In this document: one piece after another, positions 1 to 10,202 of the stretch
Position numbering within the stretch: position 1 is the first letter of the stretch
Layout: each line of letters starts with the position of its first letter
Assembly (NCBI RefSeq): GCF_040183065.1
Contig: NC_091132.1
Coordinates: 163,234,102 to 163,298,101, forward strand
Source of the DNA: Periplaneta americana
Lineage: Eukaryota; Arthropoda; Insecta; Blattodea; Blattidae
Reading direction: 5' to 3'
DNA length: 64,000 nucleotides
Position numbers and translations under genes: made by a program
Notes under the pieces: model-generated
The model's input: the letters and a program-made list of their open reading frames with translations, nothing else
Told to the model about the DNA's origin: nothing
Database searches by the model: none

Positions 1-142
1 TACCCAGCATTTGCTCATATTGGGTTGAAGGAAAACCGCGGAAAAAACCTCAACCAGGTAACTTGGTTCCACCCGGAATTGAATCCGGTCCACCTGGTTT
101 CGTGGCTAGACGCGCTAAATGTTAGTCCACAGGTGTGGACTG
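1..142 (-). mobile_element. tRNA-headed SINE (family S1), cut by window start
   Basis: On the minus strand this reads as a tRNA-like head (ACACCTGTGGACTAACATTTAG, then a degenerate B box near 80-95) followed by the body 'ACCTGGTTGAGGTTTTTTCC ... CCTTCAACCCAATATGAGCA'. The same family recurs at 25216, 25782, 27250 and 33079. Only the head and first body block lie in the window. Confidence 0.85.
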
Positions 143-567
143 TAGGATGTAAACGAATGCTGTACAATAAGATATTGTTTTGCTCAAGCAGATACTTATT
201 TCCTTACCCTATTCTCACATATAAATATATTTCATTTCTGAGTGACTGTTAAGCTATTACAGAAAATGTATGACTGGAAATGTGAAACTAAATTTTTAAT
301 AATTCCATTAGATGTTTCTTCTGAGAGTAATCAGTGACAGAAAATAGTACAGTTGTCAACTGCAATGTTGATTCCACGACTTCTAACGTCTCTTACTACA
401 ACGAACAAGTTCGAATGAAGGCTATTTAATCTGTAACTCAAAGTTATGACCAAGGTAAGAAATAAATGAAAGTCATGTTTTAAGCAGTAACATCTCCTTG
501 CTGATGAAACTGATAGTAAGTCATCACAAATAACCTATTCTTCCAGTTTAGTAACTGAATTTGTTAG

Positions 568-1850
568 GAGCAAAGGCCGATGAAACTTGACTCAACCCAT
601 TGCAAAAGATGCGACAAGCAAGAAACGCTTCCTCACGTCTTGTGTTTCTGCCATCATGGAGAATTGCTCCAAATCAACAGACATAATACAGTTTCTTCTC
701 TCATTGCATCTTCAATCCGTCAGAATGCTTCCTATGAGGTTTATGAGGAGGTTGGTTGCGTCTCTTCTGATGGCTCTACTAGACGTGCTGATATCATAAT
801 TATGCAAATCTAATCTTACAGGTAAAGCTTCCTGTAAAGCAGATTTGAATAATTTCAAGGGAAAAATTGTTCCGGGGCCGTGTATCGATCCCGGGACCTC
901 TGGTTGAACGTACCAGCGCTCTGCCACTGAGCTACCCGGGAACTCTACCCGACACCGTCTCAACTTTCCCCTTTATATCCACACAACTCGCGTGGGCTGA
1001 TGAAACGCCAGAGACCCACATCGAGTGCACACAAACTTTGTGTGACTTGAAATTGTGGCCCCGGAACAATTTTTCCCTTGAAATTATTCAAATCTGCTTT
1101 ACAGAAAGCTTTACCTGAAAGATTAGATTTGCATAATATATACGTCACTGTGTACGTTAACAGAAAACATTTCAAGTCACAAAGAGTTTGTGTGCACTCG
1201 ATGTGGGTCTCTGGCGTTTCGTCAGCCCACGCGAGTTGTGTGGATATAAAGGGGAAAGTTGAGACGGTGTCTGGTAGAGTTCCCGGGTAGCTCAGTGGCA
1301 GAGCGCTGGTACGTTCAACCAGAGGTCCCGGGATCGATACCCGGCCCCGAAACAATTTTTCCCTTGAAATTATTCATCATCATAATTGATAGGCAGAAGG
1401 ATAAGGGTGTCATTCTTGATCCCACAATCCGTTTCGAGATGCTTGAGCAACAGCCACAAAAGGTGTATCATAAAAAACAAGTCATATATGAGCCTTGTTG
1501 TCAGCATCTTGGAGCACAATACCACATCACACATTGGACAGTTTTTGGGCTCATGTTCGGTACCCGTGGAACGATCCCACGAGAAACTTTAAATCAACTT
1601 AAACAATTTAAAATTTCTGATGCAACGATTGATGCCATAGGATCTCATGTGTTAAAATCATCCTTAGCTATAATTAGTAATCATTTGTACCCAACAAACT
1701 TTTATTGTTTCTTTGTTTTCGTATCATTTATCTTAATGTTTTCTTTTTCCTTTCAAATTGTCACACTATTGATTTTAATGATTACTCTTTATGAATTGAT
1801 CAGTAGGCAGATCTATTCGAACCCTTATTTAGGGCGGCCTAAAAAATTAA
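568..1850 (+). mobile_element. 5'-truncated R2-like LINE, C-terminal part, interrupted
   Basis: The coding remnant starts inside the CCHC knuckle typical of R2-type LINEs (HCKRCDKQETLPHVLCFC: C-x2-C-x8-H-x4-C). It continues with RHN and RRADII blocks, is split by the insertion at 802-1378, and resumes with DKGVILDPTIRFE, IYEPC and ARGTIP-like blocks, ending with NHLY near 1690. These blocks match the LINE copy at 4197-4970. The downstream part is the region where R2-type elements carry a restriction-like endonuclease. The 5' truncation is normal for LINE insertions. Relative to unit A the insert lies between homologues of about 21075 and 21140. Confidence 0.75.
802..1378. mobile_element. Palindromic pair of tRNA-like elements (family S2) inserted in the LINE
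   Basis: Two inverted copies of a unit made of a leader of about 150 bp with ATATAAAGG, a tRNA-like cloverleaf, and a tail CAATTTTTCCCTTGAAATTA. The tRNA-like parts are at 870-943 (minus) and 1279-1353 (plus), with A box TAGCTCAGTGGCAGAGC, anticodon arm CTGGT/ACCAG, loop ACGTTCA (anticodon position GTT) and T arm CCGGG/CCCGG. The whole 577-bp block is flanked by the 9-bp direct repeat ATCATAATT (793-801 and 1379-1387). Removing one repeat and the block restores the LINE frame (RADII-IDRQ), so this was one insertion event. Confidence 0.75.
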
Positions 1851-1868
1851 AATTAATCTGTATAATAC

Positions 1869-2054
1869 CACAATCTAGTATATACAGTCACAAAGCTTGA
1901 GTTTATGAGGGTACTACTAGAAACAATAGACTGTGCAGGTACTATTTCCCATTGTCTCTAATGAGGCGATAGTAGTGATCCTAGTGATTAGCAACTATCT
2001 ATGGATGCATATTTACTACGTACTGAGCTTCGTGACTGTGTATACTAGACTGTG
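1869..2054. mobile_element. Short MITE M1 with ~29-bp TIRs
   Basis: Terminal inverted repeats CACARTCTAGTATAYACAGT continue to about 29 bp on both sides. A target duplication ATAATAC is present at 1862-1868 and 2055-2061. The paralogous sites in units A (about 21143) and B (about 48358) carry a single uninterrupted ATAATACC, so they are empty sites. A second copy in the opposite orientation is at 5142-5323. The 7-8-bp duplication would fit hAT, but the family is not proven. Confidence 0.8.
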
Positions 2055-2244
2055 ATAATACCCCAGGCAACTCAGCATTCTGATGATGCTGAGCAACTAC
2101 AACAGATGGCGAAATATGGTTCCGCGGACCAGCTATAGTGATAGGGGATATGCGGACAAGGCCAGAAGTCGGCTGATCGCCTTCTCCCTATGTGGGCTGT
2201 CCCGCCCAGAGACATTCTACGATGCTATTTGCGCCATACGATAA

Positions 2245-3032
2245 GCTATATTGTTAAAAACGACATATTCAGGAATTAAAAAGTAATTAGGCAAATTAAG
2301 CTTTCAGGAATAACTCTCCGTAAAACTAATTTGAATAATTTGGAGGGAAAAATTGTTCCGGGGACCTTTGGTTAAACATACCAAAGCTCTCCCACTGAGC
2401 TACCCGGCAACTCTACCCGACACCGATCCAATTTTTCCCTCTATATCCACAGACCTCAAAGTGGGCTGACAACTGTCAAGCAACCAACATTTGTGTGCAC
2501 ACTAACTCTGTGTGACTTTAAATTGTGGTTTTCTGTTACGTACAGTGACGTGTATTATGCAAATTAAGCTTTGAGGAATAACTCTCTGTAAAGTTAATTT
2601 GAATAATTTCGAGGTAGCTCAGTGGGAGAGCGTTGGTACGTTTAACCAAAGGTCCCGGGTTCCCTCGAAATTATTCAAATTAACTTTACAGAGAGTTACT
2701 CCTGAAAGCTTAATTTGCATAATACACATCACTGTACGTAACAGAAAACCACAATTTAAAGTCACACAGAGTTAGTGTGCACTCAAATGTTGGTTGCTTG
2801 ACTGTTGTCAGCCCACTTTGAGGTCTGTGGATATAGAGGGAAAAATTGGATCGGTGTCGGGTAGAGTTCCCGGGTAGCTCAGTGGGAGAGCGTTGGTATG
2901 TTTAACCAAAGGTCCCCGGAACAATTTTTCCCTCCAAATTATTCAAATTAACTTTACAGAGAGTTATTCCTGAAAGCTTAATTTGCCTAATTACTTTTTA
3001 ATTCCTGAATATGTCGTTTTTAACAATATAGC
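2245..3032. repeat. Large near-perfect palindrome built from tRNA-like S2 units plus host flank
   Basis: Two arms of about 390 bp in inverted orientation are centred near 2640. Each contains S2 leader and tRNA-like sequence; the right arm has GTAGCTCAGTGGGAGAGCG with anticodon arm TTGGT/ACCAA near 2868-2930. The outermost ~48 bp of the arms (2245-2292 and the reverse complement at 2984-3032) is not element. It is the host flank that also lies beside exon E1' in units A (about 21393) and B (about 48603). Few differences separate the arms, so the inversion-duplication is recent. A stranded T-arm and tail remnant follows at 3033-3085. Confidence 0.85.
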
Positions 3033-3121
3033 AAGGTCCCGGGTTCGATACCCGCCCCGGAACAATTTTTCCCTCGAAATTATTTAAATAGTAATTAATA
3101 ATCACTCTCAATATAGAATAC

Positions 3122-3214
3122 CTCAGACAAAGATTTTCCCTCTTCCGTATATGTGTAACCACTTCTTTCTATTGCCAGAGGGTCTTTCTCACGTTCCATC
3201 TTGATCATGTCCAT
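3122..3214 (-). CDS. Unit 0 ZNF gene, first coding exon (E1')
   Basis: The minus-strand exon begins a few bases after a pyrimidine-rich acceptor (TTCTTTTTCAG|TCTTG ATG) and ends at the donor GAG|GTATTCTATA. It encodes 31 residues starting MDMIKMEREKDPLAIE and ending at a phase-0 junction. Exons at 21462-21548 and 48679-48765 are clear paralogues with the same acceptor and phase. The acidic, lysine-poor N-terminal peptide is the lead-in of this insect ZNF family; I know no biochemical function for it. The acceptor implies at least one upstream untranslated exon. Downstream exons would be left of the window. Whether this copy is still expressed cannot be told: a large palindrome has landed about 40 bp past the donor. 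Confidence 0.7.
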
Positions 3215-3869
3215 CAAGACTGAAAAAGAACATAGGCTAATAAGAGAGTTAAACTACCATGCAATATATCAGCTACTTGGATATATATACTTACTAGCAT
3301 GTGAAATAATTCTACATCGTTGTGCGCACACACAAATGAGCATGTTGATTCTAGAGATGTTACATTAGCTTATTTATCTCACAAAGCCCGAGAATCGATG
3401 ATTGAAGGAGTCAGAAAGACATTAACCGCCGATATATAATTGTTACACTAAGAATTCAATGATAATGGAAAACAACAGCATGCATAGCACTGCATAAACG
3501 CATCAAATGTAAATACGTCTTCCTTTTGGCCAATTTGTATATACGATTTCAAAGTATGAAATAAATTTCTCCACTATGAAAAGACGTACACCGCAAAGGA
3601 GAAATTCTATCTTGGTTTGGGCTAAAGCCGTTTGTGAAGAATAGACTATGTAACTTGCGTTGATATACAGTAGAATACAATGTAACTATATACATATCTT
3701 TGTAAACGAAATGGGTTTATAAGTTATACCTGTTTCAGTCTGCAGCATCAGTCACGTCCTAGAATTTATATTAATACAAATAAGAGGAATAACATTACAA
3801 CTTCATTCCCGTGAACGTTCAAGATGTGATCAAGGAAGCCGTGACAGATGTTCCGTAAAACCCTAGATC

Positions 3870-3952
<83 letters not shown>
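3870..3952 (+). repeat. (TAA)n microsatellite
   Basis: About 27 uninterrupted TAA units, lying in unit 0 sequence. Units A and B do not carry it at the matching place. Confidence 0.98.
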
Positions 3953-3954
<2 letters not shown>

Positions 3955-4196
3955 TTAGCTTCCCTTATGAAAAGGTTGCCAGATTTGACAAAGCGTATTA
4001 CATATAATTTGGAAACACACCTAAAAGGTAAAATGATAAACATTTGAAACGGTTAGGGAATCGAATATACAAAATGTGCCCAATGTGCCCATTTACAGTT
4101 AAAAAAGGGGGAAAAAAATATCATCAGACATACCGCGAGAAAAATAATAGTACGGATTTATTGGCACTGATATCTAAACCAATCAACAGCCATCGG

Positions 4197-4970
4197 TTAA
4201 GATAACTTGAAATTTCCATTATCACTCCCATACAAGTGATTTCTCAATATCTGAACCGACCCTTTGAGGGCACTAATGGCTATTTCCTTCACAATGATGT
4301 GTGTTAGCCCCAGGTTTTTACATTTGTTGGCAAAGAAGGAGGGCATGGTACCTCGTGCTCCCACCATCAGATCTATTACATCAATGTGGGAAAAGCTATA
4401 TTTATCTTTATAGAACGGGATTGTTGGTTCATAGATCCGTCTCTTTTCACTGTCCACCTCATGCGGTTGATCTGCATGTGTCTCAAATCTGATGGTGGGA
4501 TCGAGAATGTATGCCGAGTTGTTCTTAATGGCAATGATATCAATTCGCCCAACACTTGCTTGTGTGGCTAGTCCCCACACCTCTAGATGGACTGTGAACC
4601 CCACTTCAATGCCTCGGCCAGCATATGTAGAATGGACAGCATGGTGACGGATGTTCCAAAGGGCCTGACTATAGGGACAGAAGCCAAGGATATGGGGAAG
4701 AGTTTCAATCTCGCTGAGACAGTGGCTACAGCGGGTACCATCCCGACTACTATCCAGTACAGCCCGGACCAGAGCGACATAGCCTACCATTTTAAGGGCG
4801 TATATCCATTCCGAGAGGGTTAGACCTTTGTGATTTCTTATCCCGCTGTTTGCTGGGGGGAACTCTTTGTTAAGAATCACTCCTTTACCCTTTTGTTGCA
4901 ATGTACACCAATTTTCAAATTCTTTTTCTTTTAAAGCGTCTCTATCTTTTGAGACTCCACAAAATTTTCA
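4197..4970 (-). CDS. R2-like LINE pol, C-terminal fragment
   Basis: An open minus-strand frame runs from about 4970 (readable upstream of the first ATG) to 4197. In order it shows a post-RT segment (FENWCTLQQKGKGVI, EFPPANS, GLTLSEWI), a CCHC knuckle CSHCLSEIETLPHILGFC (C-x2-C-x8-H-x4-C), a RHH block, RIDIIAI, YILDPTIRFE, IYEPTI, GARGTMPSFF and a terminal LKGSVQILRNHLY. This is the C-terminal third of an R2-type polyprotein with CCHC and restriction-like-endonuclease region. It is intact over about 255 codons but lacks the reverse transcriptase, so it is a 5'-truncated, non-autonomous copy. The fragment at 568-1850 is from the same family. Confidence 0.8.
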
Positions 4971-5141
4971 CGATTAATTAAAATATATATCATACATACA
5001 TATATGATCTAGGGTAAAACCAAGGAGTTTCTAAGTATTCCTAACTCTTTGCGCAAAACACAAGAGGGCTAGAATAGTCCTCTTGGTAAAAGACAATGCC
5101 ACGAAGGAGACTGGATAATGTAATAATTTTTGGACATTCAC
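4971..5141. other. Unassigned AT-rich spacer
   Basis: I see no gene, no repeat and no match to the tandem units here. Confidence 0.5.
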
Positions 5142-5323
5142 CACAGTCTAGTATATACAGTCACGAAGTTCAATACGTAGTAAATATGCATCCATAAATA
5201 GTTTCTAACCACTATGATCACTAATATCACCTCATTACAGACAATGCGAAATTGTACCTGCACATTCTATTGTTCCAAACACCCTCAGAACTCAAACTTC
5301 ATGACTGTATATACTAGACTGTG
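5142..5323. mobile_element. MITE M1, second copy, inverted
   Basis: It carries the same CACAGTCTAGTATATACAGT ends as 1869-2054 and an inverted internal order (TACGTAGTAAATATGCATCC lies at the left here and in complement at the right there). No clear target duplication remains. Confidence 0.8.
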
Positions 5324-6333
5324 CTTATACGTAGGAAAATATGGACATCTTCCTTTCCCTCTTACTCCAAAATTTCAACCTTGTGCACACAAAATAAATT
5401 ATTGGCCCAGGAAGCTTCCTTCTCGTAAGCATGATGATACGCATTCGACAAACACAGACGACTGTGCGCCTTTATTATTATTATTTTGTGAAAATTGTCA
5501 GTGAGATATTCGTATACCGAAATTCCCCAAAACCTCCAGTAGTATATTAGGATACAAGGTTTGGAAATGCTTTTTGTAAAATGGAGGAAAAGTCTGAAAA
5601 ACGATATTGTACAACATTTTTTGCACGATCATATTTTAAAAATTGCATATGCAATATATTCTGCATTGGAAATTTAGAGCAATTAGAGCTTCGGCCTTAG
5701 CAAAACTGCAATGTAATGGCAACTAAGTAACAATAAGTGCACTGTAATGAGTCTATTTCAGTACAGTTTTATGTTATGAAGAATGGTTTCCCTAAGTTTC
5801 TGTGTGGGAATTCTTCAAGGCCTAACAACAATAGCTATAATTGCAACAAAAAACCACGGTGTATTCTATTACACTCTCCTACAATTAATGTGAAATCCCG
5901 ACAGTCTGTTTAACTCCACTAATCGTAATATTAATTTAGGTAATTTTCATATTATGGTGCCTAATGGCGGATGTACATAAGCTACTACGTGAAACAAATT
6001 ATGCATGGTAGCCAACACTTAAGTTTACAATGACAGTAAAGATTAGCGATGAGAGAAAGGCTGCTATGTTGTATTTGAAAATCTTGTGAATAGTGCACAA
6101 TCTATGATAACCGCAACCCTAGGGGTTGTCTCAAGACGTACGCATCCCACTGAAAAGGCATGTAACAGTTCAGACCTATTTATTTCATTATATGCAGGCT
6201 ACTTGTTAATAATAATTATTGCAGTTTACAAAAGTTTTTTATTAGAATAACAATTGTTGTATTCGTTGCTTCAGTAATATTTATACATAATTCATTACTA
6301 TTATTCCATTATTACTGTACGTATATTAATCAC

Positions 6334-6388
<55 letters not shown>

Positions 6389-6546
6389 GTAATAATAATA
6401 TAGTACGCTAAGAACCAGTTAATTCTTCGGCAGCTGGGTGGCATGGTGCTTGAGTGACCACCAGCAACCATATCCTTAAATTTGCAGCAGTTCACCGAAT
6501 TAAAACTTACATGCATACTTACTAACTAACTATAATGTATTTACCA
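5324..6546. other. Spacer with a (TAA)n tract, no gene seen
   Basis: The stretch contains a (TAA)n tract at about 6336-6387. I find no supported coding region and no homology to the ZNF units; this is part of the 3-kb segment that separates unit 0 from unit A. Confidence 0.5.
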
Positions 6547-6769
6547 GGTAATTTGCTAGGAGACGTCGTTGCATATAGCTCACTTTTACACTAAACCTAA
6601 AATTTGTTTTTGCAAGATATACTAAAACACTAACGTAATCTAACCTAACCTTTTCCTTAATCTGTGACAGGTTACGTTAGGTTAGTGTTTTAGTATACGT
6701 TGTATACATTAAGGTTAGTTTTAGTGTAAAAGTTTTCTATATGCAACGACGTCTCCTAGCAAATTACCT
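6547..6769. mobile_element. Foldback MITE, ~220 bp
   Basis: The left arm AATTTGCTAGGAGACGTCGT (from 6552) is answered by its complement at about 6745-6768, and the interior pairs as well (CACTAACGTAATCTAACCTA against TTACGTTAGGTTAGTG). Possible flanking repeat ATTTA(C/A)C. Family unknown. Confidence 0.65.
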
Positions 6770-7204
6770 ATTTAACATTAATTATTATACATTACATTAA
6801 TTTATTGCGATAGTTTGTACTCATGACAGTACACGAGATTGTGGTTGTTTTCTTCTGCCAACTACATAACCTGCTTAAATAAACTTCTGATCGGAACTCG
6901 TGGCCCTGGAAAACGATTTCAAAATTTTCGCCTTTTTTGCCACATAATTTTTTTCGTATAATAATTTTTTTACAAAGCATGTACATCCAAATACAAAATA
7001 TGTCACCAATATGCTATTTTCAGGTGGTAACTAAATGAGCGGCATAGCAAAACACAACACAACTACTCTCTAAATATTCCAATCTCAGAACGACTAGTCA
7101 CTGGAGCGTTACATGAGGTATTGAAAGCCGAGAGAGGGGGAGCTGCCAACCCGGCAGTTGCTCAACCACTGCTGCCACCTAGCGACCGACGAATAAACTG
7201 GTAC
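6770..7204. other. Spacer before unit A
   Basis: I see nothing here that I can support. The homology to units B and C starts at about 7205. Confidence 0.45.
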
Positions 7205-7485
7205 TTAAAGCAGGAAAAATCGTAGATCGTGTAAAAAGTGGTCAGTATTTTATAATAATAGCGGATAAGACATCAGACGAAACTGGGCCTACATGTGAGC
7301 AATAGAAACTGTGCATTAGTTATTTAGATACGCCAGGTTACAGAGTAAAGGAAGATATTGTAGGATATGTAAACATCAGTAATTTGACAAGAGATGAACT
7401 AACAAATACGACACTAAACATTGTTAGTAATATTGGATATTGGAATATGGGTTCACAACATACGAATGTAAGCCTTTCATAGAGG
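7205..7485 (+). pseudogene. hAT-type transposase fossil (DUF4371-like), unit A copy
   Basis: The plus strand reads SGQYFIIIADKTSDE then YLDTPGYRVKEDIVGYVNIS, matching the DUF4371 pattern seen in ZMYM1-like hAT transposases (YFsiIaDeTtD ... RYVD ... E.FlG). At least one stop interrupts it. The same remnant heads units B (28870-29395) and C (55640-56190), so it predates the duplications. Confidence 0.7.
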
Positions 7486-8494
7486 CGTCAGTATGTTTTA
7501 TTTCTACATTACCAAGTTACCAACCCACTTTGAAGAATCGTTAACATTTTCTATTCTTTTTTATCCTTCTATATTACATAGCTTTTCTCGAAGCAACTGT
7601 TCTAGGTTCCCTACATGTGGTAGGCTATTGAACTTTCTTTTAAATTGAATTTTATTACCTAATCCTAAAAATATGTCTTTGTTTTAATCAAATTTTACTC
7701 TCATCTGAAACAGATTTTTCATCTTGAAAACAAAATTCATCTACATTTTATGTCTGCTGCAATTCAGTTCATGAAACAAACCACACTAATGCCTATGTTT
7801 TAGTTCTTACAAATACAAATTCTTACCACCTTCTAATACTACTTACTACAAAACTTAAGCTTACAAAACAACTGAATTGCGCTAGAAACGTCCACAAATG
7901 CATGACACGTTACTAGTTTTCTTCAAATTACTGTCCTGTACTTATACCTATTGATTGTAACTGTTCTCAAAGAAATATATTCACTTCCGTTCTCCTGTCT
8001 ATCTTAATATTGATATCTCTGTTTTCAACATTTATAGTCCTCTATCAGACTTTTCCTACACTATTTATACAGCTCACCTAATAATTAGTGTTTCGAAGCA
8101 CATTGCTCTTTCCATTAATTCTCCAGTAATTGCACTAATGTTATCACATCCTTCTTCCATTACCTTTGTTACACTTCTTCTCATACACGCATGCGCAAAA
8201 TCATTCACTTACACCTTTCACATTGCTTTCCAATAGCAGACTGGCAACTTCCTCTCCACCTCTATTGCATACATTGCTCATTAGTAACATATTACACTAA
8301 TCAGACTTCAGATGTATACAAACAATATTATTGTTCCTCTGACACATATCATCAAGTCAGCATTTTAATGTGACTAACACTGTACCCTTCAACTACCACT
8401 ATTTTCAGAATTGTTCTATTTATTTCCTTCCACTTCTTTTTCATTGTAAGAAAACCATTGCAGTAACGACAATTTCTGTGCGACAGGAATGATT
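7486..8494. other. Unit A spacer, conserved in B and C
   Basis: Collinear with 29396-30440 and 56190-57190. T/C-rich, no open frame conserved across the three copies; I see no gene. Confidence 0.6.
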
Positions 8495-9693
8495 CACTGA
8501 ACAACAAATTTTTACTTTTCGTCTTGCTCCGAAATAAAAATAGGTGAATATTACTAATATGTGTGCCCTAAATCTGAATTTAAAATCCAAATTGCCCTAG
8601 AACGTACCATTTCCCGGGGAAAATTAAATGATTTGTTTTATGACAAAACTTGTTTGTTTTTAATTTTTCACTGCTACTGATAAAATTGGAAGACATAAGG
8701 AATTCAAAATTCCTCATAATACTTGAAAAATATGTATTGGATACAAAAATGATGTTAAATCCAAGATTTGGACGATTAACATTTCGATGATATTCTCTCT
8801 CATTATAAAACAGAACAACAATAAAAATATTTCATGCGTATGAGAAAAATCCTGGAATTTGAAGTTACATTTAAAATAATTTTCTCGATGACTTGTGTTT
8901 ATAAATAGACCCGGAAATGTATTTTAAAAGGAACCAACAACAGTCTGCAAGCATGCTGGATAATGATCTTCCTTTATATCACCGTTCCAATTCAGACATT
9001 TCTTGATGAAATCTTTCCCCATGCTCGTCGCTTACTGCTCCAAAATGAGGAGGAAAGAAATCCAAATGAGAATGTAAAAAGTGCATTTTGAGAGACATAT
9101 TACTCTCCATTTTGTAATATGCACTTAACAAGATTTCCACAACAAGTTCCATGTAATTCTCTGCCCTACAATTTCCAAAGAAATTTGAGCAAACATCATT
9201 CAAAGTGCACCATGCCATTCTTCCTCTAACAATAAGATTTCCTCAAACAAAGGGTCAGCCATAACTTTGAGAATTTGTGGGCCGATGAAAATGCCCTCTC
9301 TTAATTTGCCTTCACTAAAACTGGTAAACTTTTCCTTTTAATACTGAAAACCACACCCTTGTTTGTTCATTGCATAGACCTCACTTTGAACTGTTATGAA
9401 ATTTACTTAATAGAAGGGATCAATATCTGTTTATTTATTAGAAGCACAAAAGAACTTGCCAACAACCATAAGAAACCGAAAATAAATTATAAACTCATAA
9501 AATGCATTAAGTTTTGTTTTGGTTTATACCCACAACCCACACCAGATGTTTCCTGGGAGAGCACTTATGGAGAAGTGAAATCATACTATATCTTAAAAAT
9601 CACACGTGATACCAAGAAAAGAGATACATTTTCGGATTCAGCGCACATTGCATTAGTTATTTAGATTCGGAGCAAAATTATTTTTGTTCAGTG
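8495..9693 (-). mobile_element. CACTG-ended DNA transposon carrying a widespread arthropod ORF
   Basis: Ends CACTGAACAACAAATTTTTA and, in complement, CACTGAACAAAAATAATTTT, with CTCCGAA shared further in. The flanks are GATT (8491-8494) and AATT (9694-9697). Units B (about 30430) and C (about 57190) read straight through as AAATGATTATTTTTCAT, the empty site. A CACTR terminus with 4-bp duplication is the pattern of Chapaev/CMC elements; that assignment is inference. On the minus strand, about 9290-8900 encodes a decayed copy of an ORF I recognise as repetitive in arthropods (NMSLKMHFLHSHLDFFP, GAVSDEHGERFHQ). Confidence 0.75.
8900..9290 (-). pseudogene. Decayed 'HFLHSHLDFFP' ORF of the CACTG element
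   Basis: Longest open piece is 8979-9218. Blocks in order: TNSQ, AWCTLNDVCSNFFGN, RAENYMELV, NMSLKMHFLHSHLDFFP, GAVSDEHGERFHQEMSELE, then past an in-frame stop YKGR, SSMLADCCW. Stops also interrupt the upstream part. I recognise the family as an uncharacterised repeated arthropod protein; its placement inside a TIR-bounded insertion says it is part of a transposon, possibly the transposase C-terminus. Confidence 0.6.
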
Positions 9694-9789
9694 AATTATT
9701 TTTCATAAATGACCATAAGAAGATATCGTGAACTGAAAGTCTGTGTCTAAATCGGTTCGAATGTTCGATTAAAACTATAGAAATCACAA

Positions 9790-10124
9790 ACAAAAGATCG
9801 ATAGGCATGACTGTTTGTGCCAGTCTTAAGAGTGCATATCTTTTGTGGAGGCTGCAAACGACACATAAATGGCTACACGCCTAAGTACCTGGCTTTACAT
9901 GTCTTTCAGTTCTCACGAAAAGCAGAAAAATTTACCACAAATATCGCAGTCACATCGGTTCTCACTTATGTATCTGGTTACAAGCTGTTTCAGGTCTTGC
10001 GAGAACGAGAAAAATATCCCACAAACATCGCAACTGATCCTCTCACTTGTGTCTAAGAGTGCATACTCTTTTACACTACCAGATTCCGAAAATAACTTTC
10101 CACTTATATCACAACTGAATGCAA
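9790..10124 (-). pseudogene. Decayed distal zinc fingers, unit A
   Basis: The minus strand still reads FSCDISGKLFSESGSVKEY, SCDVCGIFFSFSQDLKQL and CDCDICGKFF, fingers that have lost Cys or His ligands. Matching decayed stretches are at 30545-30840 and 57303-57590, so the distal end of the array was already dying before the units split and now works as 3' flank. Confidence 0.7.
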
Positions 10125-10202
10125 TTCTCACTGAGTGACGAGTGGAGCTGGACGTGAATGACAGCGCGTCGTATAAAGTACCAAAGTGAAATAGTGCTAA
10201 CA

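Larger units (their letters stand above)
255..4070 (-). repeat. Unit 0: 5' tail of a further ZNF tandem unit
   Basis: Collinear blocks match unit A. Positions 281-567 resemble 20820-21080, 2055-2300 resemble 21140-21420, 3085-3240 resemble 21430-21560, 3260-3560 resemble 21600-21700 and then 23410-23575, and 3690-3850 resemble 23740-23860. The order is preserved but interrupted by a LINE, a MITE and two palindromic insertions. This is a fourth, more diverged copy of the segmental duplication; its finger array should lie left of the window. Confidence 0.75.

Noticed and set aside
1279-1353. Functional tRNA gene (anticodon position GTT)
   Set aside because: Cloverleaf is present but loop position 33 is C, the acceptor stem has a mismatch, and the same unit occurs in several damaged, palindromic copies; it is a SINE part.
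867-1355. Overlapping open frames of 83-131 codons on both strands over the tRNA-like palindrome
   Set aside because: They read through tRNA-like and leader sequence in both directions with the same peptide because of the inverted repeat; no sign of coding selection.
9359-9664. 101-codon plus-strand frame as a host gene
   Set aside because: Lies inside the CACTG element, antisense to its ORF region, with no motif.
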